Below, one piece after another: positions 1 to 5,057 of a stretch of DNA of 5,150 nt. This DNA comes from an uncultured Bordetella sp. (GTDB taxonomy: Bacteria; Pseudomonadota; Gammaproteobacteria; Burkholderiales; Burkholderiaceae_B): positions 1-5,150 of the forward strand of contig CALGFL010000531.1 in NCBI GenBank assembly GCA_937881145.1. The letters run 5' to 3'. How positions within the stretch are numbered: the first letter of the stretch is position 1; every line of letters begins with the position of its first letter. Below the pieces are notes generated by a model. The model did no database searches and was not told the origin of the DNA. It saw only the letters and a list, made by a program, of their open reading frames with translations. The position numbers and the translations under genes are program-made.

Positions 1-576
1 CCGCGCCTGGGCGTCAAGGGCATGCCCGCGCACGCCGGCGTGGCCCACCAGAAGGGCCGCAGCGCCATCAAGGAAATGGCCCACCAGGTGCTGGCGCTGG
101 AAGCCATCACCGACTACGACCGCGGCATCACCGTAAGCGTGGGCACCATCACCGGCGGCACCGTCACCAACACCGTGCCCGAGCGCTGCCGCTGCGTAGC
201 CGACTTCCGCGTGCCCGACATGGCTGCCGCCGACTATGTGCTGCGCCGCATGCGCGAACTCTGCGCCGTGGGCCCCGATACCGAACTCGATATCGACGTG
301 GAGCTCAACCGCCCGCCCATGGTCAAGACGGCTGCCAGCACCGCGCTGCTGGACAAGGTGCGCGGCTATGCCAAGACGGCTGGCTTCGAACTGAACGACG
401 CCCCCATGACGGGCGGCGGCAGCGACGCCAACTTCACCTCGGCCATGGGCGTGCCCACGCTGGACGGCCTGGGCGCGGACGGCGACGGCGCGCACACGCT
501 CAACGAATACATCCTGATATCCACGCTGGCGCAGCGCACGAAGTTCTGGCATTTGCTCATGAAAGAACTGAGCTGA
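1..576 (+). CDS. M20 family metallopeptidase (glutamate carboxypeptidase-like), C-terminal part, 5' truncated by window edge
   Basis: The frame is open from base 1 (first codon CCG) to TGA at 574-576, giving 191 residues of a gene that begins left of the window. The sequence fits the C-terminal half of M20 zinc peptidases of the carboxypeptidase G2 type, which remove a C-terminal residue, often glutamate, with a two-metal site. Seen in window numbering: GMPAHAGVAHQKG at 7-19 (entry to the lid/dimerisation domain), GGTVTNTVP at 52-60 matching the 'VSNIIP' segment of the family, ADFRVP at 67-72, the glycine-rich GGGSDAN at 138-144, and GLGADGDGAHT at 156-166, whose His165 corresponds to the late metal-ligand histidine. 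The ATG at 22 is internal to this conserved stretch and is not the start. The N-terminal metal ligands lie outside the window, so catalytic competence cannot be judged. The substrate is not known. No clear terminator follows. Confidence 0.9.
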   Translation, partial: PRLGVKGMPAHAGVAHQKGRSAIKEMAHQVLALEAITDYDRGITVSVGTITGGTVTNTVPERCRCVADFRVPDMAAADYVLRRMRELCAVGPDTELDIDVELNRPPMVKTAASTALLDKVRGYAKTAGFELNDAPMTGGGSDANFTSAMGVPTLDGLGADGDGAHTLNEYILISTLAQRTKFWHLLMKELS

Positions 577-610
577 TACGACCGGCGTGACCGTTGCCGC
601 TCCGGTTCGG

Positions 611-637
611 AAGCAAACATATTGCATATATGTGCTT
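611..637. promoter_or_regulatory. Imperfect palindrome upstream of the RHH gene, candidate operator overlapping a weak promoter
   Basis: The arms ACATAT (617-622) and ATATGT (628-633) are separated by 5 bp. Beyond a two-base bulge they extend with AAGC (611-614) and GCTT (634-637), giving 10 matching pairs in all. The site sits 18 bp before the ATG at 655. It overlaps a weak -10-like CATATT (618-623) that is 18 bp from a -35-like TTGCCG (594-599). Short inverted repeats at their own promoters are the usual operators of RHH repressors, so autoregulation is a reasonable inference. The promoter match is weak (4 of 6 bases in each box). Confidence 0.4.
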
Positions 638-654
638 CTGATCTGGACGCTCTC

Positions 655-891
655 ATGCCGCGAATTACGCTTTATCTGGACAAAGAAACGGAGACGTTGG
701 TCACCCAGGCAGCAAAGGCCAAAGGCCTTTCCAAGAGCCGCCGGATAGCGCAGGCTATCCGCCAGGCCTTGGACAGCAACACCATCAGCTATTACTTCCA
801 AAACGATGAGCAGGTCGTCAACTGGCATAGTGACCGACCGCTCCAGAAGCGCTTGATTACGGCGCAGCCCGTAGTATCCGTGTCGAAATAA
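655..891 (+). CDS. Small ribbon-helix-helix (CopG/Arc-type) DNA-binding protein, antitoxin-like, apparently without a toxin partner
   Basis: The product is 78 residues. Residues 3-8 (RITLYL) form the expected DNA-contacting beta strand, 11-23 a first helix and 26-40 (KSRRIAQAIRQ region) a second helix, the arrangement of RHH dimers that insert a beta ribbon into the major groove. I chose ATG 655 because the protein then begins MPRITLYLD, the usual start of this family. The frame also opens at TTG 622, but those 11 extra residues have no RHH character. No strong Shine-Dalgarno is visible before either start. Related antitoxin-like proteins that I know carry a tryptophan in the SKSRW position and a C-terminal 'DFP' tail. 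Here the tryptophan is replaced by Arg30, and the tail (41-78, SNTISYYFQNDEQ onward) does not resemble that ending. No PIN, RelE or other toxin frame adjoins it. Possible explanations are an orphan regulator, a decayed antitoxin or a divergent family member. The RHH fold is fairly sure, the role is not. Confidence 0.7.
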   Translation: MPRITLYLDKETETLVTQAAKAKGLSKSRRIAQAIRQALDSNTISYYFQNDEQVVNWHSDRPLQKRLITAQPVVSVSK

Positions 892-914
892 TTGCTAATC
901 TGACCAGACTGCGT

Positions 915-919
915 AGGAG
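915..919 (+). promoter_or_regulatory. Ribosome binding site of the ArsR-type regulator gene
   Basis: AGGAG lies 7 bases before the ATG at 927. It is among the strongest Shine-Dalgarno matches in the window and fixes this start. Confidence 0.75.
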
Positions 920-926
920 ACTGGCC

Positions 927-1649
927 ATGCTCAGCACGGCATCACTGGCCGAAACGGCCGCGCTTATCGGAGACCTGGCGCGAGCAAGCATGCTTGCCGC
1001 GCTGATGGACGGCCGCGCCCTGACCGCCACGGAACTGGCCCAATTGGCGAGCATTTCGCCCCAGACGGCTAGCGGACACCTGGCCAAGCTGACGCAAGCC
1101 GGCCTCCTGTCCATGGAAAAGCAAGGCCGTCACCGCTACCACCGGCTCGCCTCGCCTGCCGTGGCGCACATGCTGGAACACATCATGTCCGTCTCGGTCG
1201 AGCGCGAGGCGGGATCGCAGGCGCACGGCCCGCGCGTCGTTACCGGCCCGCGCGACAAGGCGCTACGCTACGCGCGCACCTGCTACGACCACCTGGCCGG
1301 CGAGATCGCGGTGGCCATCACGGACAGCCTGATTCAGGCGGGCCATATCGAACTGACACCAGAAGCCGGCGCGCTGACCCCGCAAGGAACGCGCTTCCTG
1401 CACGACCTGGGCATCGAGCCCGATGCCTTTACGCAACACGCTTCGCCGCGCAAGACCACCCGCGTCTTTTGCAGGCCCTGCCTGGATTGGAGCGAACGCC
1501 GGCACCATATCGCCGGCACGCTCGGAGCCGCCCTGTTCCAGCATTACCTGAAGCAGGGTTGGATAAGACGGCCCGAAGGCACGCGCAGCGTCACCGTCAC
1601 ACCTGCCGGGCAACACGCTTTCGCCCGCATCTTCGGAGTTCGCCTCTAG
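927..1649 (+). CDS. ArsR-type winged-helix transcriptional regulator with a conserved cysteine-containing C-terminal domain
   Basis: The product is 240 residues, about twice the length of a plain ArsR/SmtB repressor. Residues 10-75 form the winged helix: AALIGDLARASMLAALMDG is the lead helix, TATELAQLASISPQTASGHL (33-52) the helix-turn-helix, and MEKQGRHRYHRLA (63-75) the wing. The usual ArsR metal box (CxC in the recognition helix) is absent. The rest (about 115-240) is a second domain with RTCYDHLAG at 117-125 and CRPCLDWSERRHHIAG at 182-197, segments I associate with a recurring long ArsR-like subfamily. Cys119, Cys182 and Cys185 could form a metal or redox site, but this is inference. The start is fixed by AGGAG at 915-919. 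It lies 35 bp after the RHH gene and may be co-transcribed with it. It converges on the DUF3563 gene. The target genes are not known, because no structural gene with an obvious link is adjacent. Confidence 0.85.
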   Translation: MLSTASLAETAALIGDLARASMLAALMDGRALTATELAQLASISPQTASGHLAKLTQAGLLSMEKQGRHRYHRLASPAVAHMLEHIMSVSVEREAGSQAHGPRVVTGPRDKALRYARTCYDHLAGEIAVAITDSLIQAGHIELTPEAGALTPQGTRFLHDLGIEPDAFTQHASPRKTTRVFCRPCLDWSERRHHIAGTLGAALFQHYLKQGWIRRPEGTRSVTVTPAGQHAFARIFGVRL

Positions 1650-1651
1650 CC

Positions 1652-1795
1652 TCAGATTTCCAGGCCGCGATCCAGGGCACGCACGCGGCATTCCAGCTGG
1701 CCCAGATCGACGGCGCTGGACAGGTAGGCCTCGTCGCGGGACATGTTGTGGAATCCCAGGGATTGGGTCAAGCGATGAAAAAATTGCGAAAACAT
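1652..1795 (-). CDS. DUF3563 family miniprotein, 47 residues
   Basis: The reading frame gives a 47-residue protein beginning MFSQFFHRLTQSLGF and carrying RDEAYLSSAVDLGQ (20-33) followed by LECRVRALDRG (34-44). This is the hallmark of the DUF3563 family, small proteins common in Burkholderiales whose usual form is a short amphipathic N-terminus followed by 'RDxAYLAxAVDxxDLExRxRxLD'. The frame stays open to an ATG at 1843, but I chose the ATG at 1795-1793. A GGGAGG Shine-Dalgarno (complement of 1801-1806) sits 5 bases before it, and family members begin at this point. Cys36 replaces a residue that is usually arginine. There is no signal peptide, and the molecular function of the family is not known to me. 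Its stop is 2 bp from the stop of the convergent regulator gene. A terminator-like hairpin separates it from the GST gene upstream on the same strand, so it probably has its own promoter within 1796-1886, which I could not identify. Confidence 0.8.
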   Translation of the reverse strand: MFSQFFHRLTQSLGFHNMSRDEAYLSSAVDLGQLECRVRALDRGLEI

Positions 1796-1800
1796 GATTC

Positions 1801-1806
1801 CCTCCC
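1801..1806 (-). promoter_or_regulatory. Ribosome binding site deciding the DUF3563 start
   Basis: On the minus strand GGGAGG lies 5 bases upstream of the ATG at 1795-1793. This supports the internal start over the longer frame from 1843. Confidence 0.7.
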
Positions 1807-1845
1807 AGTCCGCCGAGCGGACGAGATACTGATAAAAAAACATCG

Positions 1846-1875
1846 AATAAAGCCGTCGCCTTCATATACGACGGC
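1846..1875 (-). terminator. Rho-independent terminator candidate for the GST gene
   Basis: Read on the minus strand, GCCGTCG (1875-1869) and CGACGGC (1858-1852) form a perfect 7-bp GC-rich stem with a 10-base loop, followed at once by TTTATT and, after CGATG, a run of seven T. It starts 11 bases past the GST stop codon (1889-1887). The opposite strand has no T-run, so it should act on minus-strand transcripts only. Confidence 0.6.
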
Positions 1876-1886
1876 AACCGCTGGTA

Positions 1887-2501
1887 CTACGTCGCGGGTG
1901 TTTCCCTGAACACGGGAAGCTGCTCGCAATGCGCCGAAAACGCCTGCACACAGGGGTAATCCGCCGCCGGCACCACGTCGGACACCATCATCTGGGTAAA
2001 GCTCCACGCCACCGCGACGGCAACGCCGTCGTGTCCCAGCGCCTGGCCCGCGCCATGCAGAGGCTGGGCCTGCAAATCCTTCTCCAGTGCGTCATAGGCC
2101 GACCGCAGTTGCCCGCGCACACGATCGAGCCAGGGTTGATGCAGCTTGTCGGTCGGCCGCAGCTTGCGCTCGTATACGATCTGCACCGCCTTCTCACTGG
2201 CCGCCAGCGCCAGGCCGGTCAGGCGCACCGCGCGGGCGCGCTTGGCAAGGTCGGCCGGGAAGATCGCGGCCGACGGCCCGGCCAGACGCTCGGCATAGTC
2301 GAGAATGAGCGTCGAATCCATCAACACCTGGCCATCGTCCAGAATCAGCGTCGGCGCCTTGACGACCGGGTTCAACGCCTGGAACTGCTCGAAGCCGCTG
2401 AAGACCGAAATCGAACGATGCTCGAAAGGTATGCCGAGCAGTTTCAGACCGATCGCCGCGCGACGGACAAAGGGTGAATCGAGCATACCGATGAGTTGCA
2501 T
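1887..2501 (-). CDS. Glutathione S-transferase family protein (YibF-like)
   Basis: The product is 204 residues, the normal length for a soluble cytosolic GST. The N-terminal thioredoxin-like domain (1-75) begins MQLIGMLDSPFVRR, with Ser9 at the position used to activate glutathione in serine-type GSTs. It has the cis-proline at Pro50 in VKAPTL and the glutathione gamma-glutamyl-binding D-S pair at Asp62-Ser63 (MDST). The all-helical C-terminal domain covers about 85-204 and includes HDGVAVAVAW (157-166), the conserved core helix with its N-capping aspartate. The overall look resembles E. coli YibF. The frame is open upstream to 2657, but that extension has no GST character. ATG 2501-2499 is the family start, with only a weak AGG before it. 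The gene is divergent from a GcvA-like LysR gene across 178 bp containing LysR-type dyads, so that regulator probably controls it. The substrate cannot be told; conjugation, peroxidase and isomerase roles are all possible. Confidence 0.9.
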   Translation of the reverse strand: MQLIGMLDSPFVRRAAIGLKLLGIPFEHRSISVFSGFEQFQALNPVVKAPTLILDDGQVLMDSTLILDYAERLAGPSAAIFPADLAKRARAVRLTGLALAASEKAVQIVYERKLRPTDKLHQPWLDRVRGQLRSAYDALEKDLQAQPLHGAGQALGHDGVAVAVAWSFTQMMVSDVVPAADYPCVQAFSAHCEQLPVFRETPAT

Positions 2502-2513
2502 GACGAGCCTGGC

Positions 2514-2528
2514 GTTAGAATTTCTTAA
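2514..2528. promoter_or_regulatory. LysR-type box 1, GTTAG-N5-CTTAA, next to the GST start
   Basis: GTTAG (2514-2518), five bases, then CTTAA (2524-2528) satisfies T-N11-A (T2515 to A2527). It shares its left half-site and spacing with the box beside the LysR gene. Its near edge is 12 bp upstream of the GST ATG, so a bound protein would overlap the translation-initiation or early transcribed region of GST. Confidence 0.4.
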
Positions 2529-2602
2529 GGTTGATAATCTTCTTGCCCCCGACGCATCTCCGAAGCCCGATGCCGCTGGATTCGGAAGAAATATCCGGGT
2601 TG

Positions 2603-2617
2603 TTACTGATAAGGTAA
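2603..2617. promoter_or_regulatory. LysR-type box 2, TTAC-N7-GTAA, in the centre of the divergent region
   Basis: TTAC (2603-2606) and GTAA (2614-2617) form a perfect 4-bp dyad and satisfy T-N11-A (T2604 to A2616). Its position, about 100 bp upstream of the GST start and about 70 bp upstream of the LysR start, would suit a recognition site for activation. This is inference from the family's general architecture. Confidence 0.4.
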
Positions 2618-2662
2618 ACGATAGTCCGCGGGCAGGAAAAGCGGTAAAAATCAACATCCATC

Positions 2663-2677
2663 GTTAGTTTTACTAAC
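2663..2677. promoter_or_regulatory. LysR-type box 3, perfect dyad GTTAGT-TTT-ACTAAC, abutting the LysR start codon
   Basis: Perfect 6-bp arms flank three T, satisfying T-N11-A (T2664 to A2676). CTAA half-sites resemble the core described for GcvA-type regulators. The box ends 2 bp before the ATG at 2680 and occupies the place where a Shine-Dalgarno would be. Autorepression by blocking initiation is the simplest reading. Confidence 0.55.
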
Positions 2678-2679
2678 AC

Positions 2680-3576
2680 ATGAGCCATCTCCCTCCCCTG
2701 CCGGCGCTACGCTATTTCGAGGCCGTCGCCCCGCTCGGCAGCGTCACCTCCGCCGCGCGCGAACTGCACGTCACCCACTCGGCCATCAGCCAGCAGATCA
2801 AACTGCTGGAAGACATCATGGACGTGCCCCTGTTCGTGCGCGCCGGACGTGGTCTGATGCTGACCGAAGAAGGCCGCCTGTACGCACTCGAGATCCGCGA
2901 TGCGCTGCGCGATATCGAACTCGCCACCCGCAAGGCCCGCGCGCGTCCGCAAGAAGACGAACTGGTCATCACCACGCTGCACTCCCTCGCGCTGCACTGG
3001 CTGATTTCACGCCTGCCCCGATTCCGGCAAACCCATCCCCACTACCGCATCCGCCTGCAGACCGGGCTGGAACTGAGCGAACTGCAGCAAGGCATGGCCG
3101 ACGTGGGCATCCGCATGGGTCAGGGCCCCTGGCCGAACCTGGCGCAGCAGCTGCTGTTCAAAGACGTCGCACTCGTCGTCGCCTCGCCGAACTTCGCCGG
3201 CGGCAAGCTGCCGCGCACCCCGAGCGAGGTGATTCGCCACCCGCTCCTGCACGAAACCGACAATGCCTGGCTCGACTGGTGCCGCGCCGCCGGCGTGCCG
3301 GAACCCGTCCAGGAAATCCAGTTCCGCGCCAATGACTCCAATATCTCCGTGGGCTGCGCCGAACTGGGCCACGGCCTGCTGCTTACCCGCTACAGCATCG
3401 TCGCCGATCTGCTGGAACAGGGCCGGCTGGTGCCCATAACCGATGTGCGCGTACCCTACCCCTACCCCTATTGGCTGGTCTGGCCGCAGCGCGAAGTCGT
3501 ACCGGAAAAAGTGCGCGACTTCAGAACCTGGATCACAGCAGAGTTCGAAGCTTTCTCGGCGAAAGTGAGGTTCTAG
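2680..3576 (+). CDS. LysR-family transcriptional regulator, GcvA-like
   Basis: The product is 298 residues, typical of LysR regulators. Residues 5-64 form the winged helix (LPALRYFEAVAPLGSVTSAA, then ARELHVTHSAISQQIKLLED, then VPLFVRAGRGLMLTEEG). The linker helix runs to about 88. The periplasmic-binding-protein-like effector domain follows from about 93 (ELVITTLHSLALHWLISRLP). DVGIRMGQGPWP at 141-152 is the signature that separates the GcvA group from other LysR branches. The effector is unknown; the glycine-cleavage role of E. coli GcvA should not be assumed. The start at 2680 is forced, because an in-frame TAA lies at 2674-2676 and the protein opens MSHLPPLPALR like its relatives. No Shine-Dalgarno precedes it. 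It is divergent from a GST gene, a common partnership in proteobacteria, and converges on the helicase gene downstream. Confidence 0.93.
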   Translation: MSHLPPLPALRYFEAVAPLGSVTSAARELHVTHSAISQQIKLLEDIMDVPLFVRAGRGLMLTEEGRLYALEIRDALRDIELATRKARARPQEDELVITTLHSLALHWLISRLPRFRQTHPHYRIRLQTGLELSELQQGMADVGIRMGQGPWPNLAQQLLFKDVALVVASPNFAGGKLPRTPSEVIRHPLLHETDNAWLDWCRAAGVPEPVQEIQFRANDSNISVGCAELGHGLLLTRYSIVADLLEQGRLVPITDVRVPYPYPYWLVWPQREVVPEKVRDFRTWITAEFEAFSAKVRF

Positions 3577-3619
3577 TCTTTTGCCGTGCCTGACCCCAGG
3601 ACCGGGCACGGCAAAAGAC
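3576..3619. repeat. Long perfect hairpin filling the gap between the convergent LysR and Rep genes
   Basis: Bases 3576-3590 pair without mismatch with 3605-3619, a 15-bp stem with a 14-base loop. The stem begins in the last base of the LysR stop codon and ends one base before the Rep stop codon. It probably ends or protects both transcripts. However, the T-run is on the 5' arm (TCTTTT) and the A-run on the 3' arm (AAAAGA) whichever strand is read, so it is not a canonical Rho-independent terminator with a trailing U-tract. It may be a dispersed intergenic palindrome. Confidence 0.75.
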
Positions 3620-3620
3620 C

Positions 3621-5057
3621 TTAAGAACTCTTGTTCAACAAAGCCTTCAACATATCGAACCGCTGCTTCGGGCTCATCGCTTTAGTGGCTTCGTCCTCGA
3701 CCACCTTGGCACTTCCCAGCCCCATCTCTTCGATGAAGCGCGAAGGCTCGCGCACGATGTCTTCGCGAGCGCGCCGGCGCTTCTTGCACCAGCTCAAATG
3801 CAGGCTGCGCTGCGCGCGCGTAATGCCCACGTACATCAGCCGGCGCTCTTCCTGGATGCGCACCGCCAACGCCTCGGCCGCGTGAGCCGCATCGCCCGTG
3901 TCCTCGTCGTCCTTGCCCAGATGCGGCAACAGACCGTCTTCCACGCCGGCCAGATAAACGTGCGGATACTCCAGTCCCTTGGACGCATGCAGCGTGGAAA
4001 GCTTGACCGCATCCGGCTCTTCGTCGTCGCCGCGTTCGAGCATGGTGATCAACGCAACGTGCTGCACCAGTTCGAACAGCGTAAAGCCGTCTTCCTCGGC
4101 CTTGCGCTTGAGCCATGAGATCAGCTCCAGCACATTCTGCCAGCGCGTCTGCGCCGGCCGCTCTTCCAGCGTGTCGTAGAGATAACGCTCATACTGGATC
4201 GCACCCAGCATGTCGTCGAGAATCGCACCGGCGGGCTCGGCGGATTTCACTTCGGATGCCTTCTGCGCGCCGCGTCCCGCGCGCCACTGGATGCGGCGTA
4301 TGAACTCCGCAAAGGTGCGCAAAGGCTCCAGCTGGCGCGCAGCCAACTGGCCTTCCAGGCCCGACTCATCCACCGCCGCCAGCAGCGACAGGCCGCGCGA
4401 AGCGGCGTACTGCCCCAGCGTCTGCAAGGTGCTCTGGCCTATGCCGCGGCGCGGCGTGGTGGCTGCGCGGATGAACGCCGGATCGTCTTCGTCGTTGGCG
4501 ACCAGGCGCAGATAAGACAGGATATCGCGCACCTCGACTTTGTCGAAGAAACTTTGGCCGCCCGAGATGGTGTAGGGAATCTTCAGATTGCGCAGCGCCT
4601 GCTCGAGCACGCGCGACTGATGATTGCTGCGATACAGGATCGCAAAATCCTTCCACAGCGCGCGGCGCTCGAAACGCGACGCCGAGATCTTCATCGCCAC
4701 GTTCTCGGCTTCCTGCTCGTCGCCGTCCATGGCCGTCACCGTGATGGGTTCGCCCGCGCCCAGGTCCGACCACAGCTTCTTGTCGAACAGCTTGGGGTTG
4801 TGCGCAATGACGCTATTGGCCGCGGCCAGGATGCGCTGCGCCGAACGATAGTTCTGCTCCAGCTTGATGAGCTTGAGCTGCGGGTAGTCCGTCGTGAGCT
4901 TGCCCAGGTTTTCCACCGTGGCGCCGCGCCAGGCATAGATGGCCTGGTCGTCGTCGCCCACCGCGGTGAACATGGCGCGCATGCCCGTCAGCAATTGCAC
5001 CAGGCGATACTGGCAGGCATTGGTGTCCTGATACTCGTCCACCAGCAAATAGCTCAT
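3621..5057 (-). CDS. rep: ATP-dependent DNA helicase Rep (UvrD/Rep superfamily 1A), C-terminal part downstream of a nonsense codon
   Basis: The product is 478 residues, covering the last two thirds or so of a Rep-type 3'-5' helicase, which normally is about 670 residues and helps forks through obstacles. Seen from the ATG at 5057: motif II DEYQ at 7-10, motif III GDDDQAIYAWRGA at 34-46, motif IV NYRS at 69-72, ILYRSNHQSRVLEQAL at 140-155, the 2B-domain region with TTPRRGIG at 200-207, motif V LSTLHASKGLEYPHVYLAG at 353-371 and motif VI EERRLMYVGITRAQ at 403-416. The Q motif and Walker A (motif I) are missing; they should lie about 200 residues upstream, beyond the right edge. The ATG at 5057 aligns with an internal valine of E. 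coli Rep (KVRYLLVDE versus RMSYLLVDE) and has no Shine-Dalgarno, so it is probably not a natural start. Upstream, the same frame continues the Rep sequence past an in-frame TAA. As it stands the product could not hydrolyse ATP. Family assignment is certain, functional state doubtful. Confidence 0.85.
   Translation of the reverse strand: MSYLLVDEYQDTNACQYRLVQLLTGMRAMFTAVGDDDQAIYAWRGATVENLGKLTTDYPQLKLIKLEQNYRSAQRILAAANSVIAHNPKLFDKKLWSDLGAGEPITVTAMDGDEQEAENVAMKISASRFERRALWKDFAILYRSNHQSRVLEQALRNLKIPYTISGGQSFFDKVEVRDILSYLRLVANDEDDPAFIRAATTPRRGIGQSTLQTLGQYAASRGLSLLAAVDESGLEGQLAARQLEPLRTFAEFIRRIQWRAGRGAQKASEVKSAEPAGAILDDMLGAIQYERYLYDTLEERPAQTRWQNVLELISWLKRKAEEDGFTLFELVQHVALITMLERGDDEEPDAVKLSTLHASKGLEYPHVYLAGVEDGLLPHLGKDDEDTGDAAHAAEALAVRIQEERRLMYVGITRAQRSLHLSWCKKRRRAREDIVREPSRFIEEMGLGSAKVVEDEATKAMSPKQRFDMLKALLNKSS

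Larger units (their letters stand above)
2502..2679. promoter_or_regulatory. Shared divergent control region between the GST and LysR genes
   Basis: This 178-bp stretch is lower in GC than the genes beside it and contains no supportable ORF. It carries three T-N11-A dyads of the kind bound by LysR-type regulators, listed separately. No close match to sigma-70 -35/-10 pairs could be assigned with confidence on either strand. The minus strand has a weak -10-like GATTAT near 2530-2540, without a good -35 partner. Confidence 0.6.

Noticed and set aside
581..606. ACCGG...CCGGT as a terminator of the M20 peptidase gene
   Set aside because: There are only 5-bp arms with a 16-base loop and no T-run after it.
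899..908. Small inverted repeat TCTG-AC-CAGA before the ArsR-type gene as a possible operator
   Set aside because: Four-base arms are expected by chance at this scale, and no second copy or matching promoter was found.
1263..1877. 204-residue open frame on the minus strand opposite the ArsR-type regulator
   Set aside because: It is a GC-rich shadow with low-complexity Pro/Gly/Arg content and no recognisable domain. The plus-strand gene has a ribosome binding site and a clear winged helix, and the 47-residue DUF3563 frame explains the other part.
1929..2477. 182-residue open frame on the plus strand inside the GST gene
   Set aside because: It is a shadow of the GST gene, rich in Arg/Gln/His and without a domain.
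2502..2657. N-terminal extension of the GST frame
   Set aside because: These 52 codons have no GST-like sequence, cover the regulatory dyads, and would precede the conserved MQLIGMLDSPF start.
3007..3609. 200-residue open frame on the minus strand opposite the LysR gene
   Set aside because: It is antisense to a well-supported LysR regulator, shows no family motifs and would run through the intergenic hairpin.
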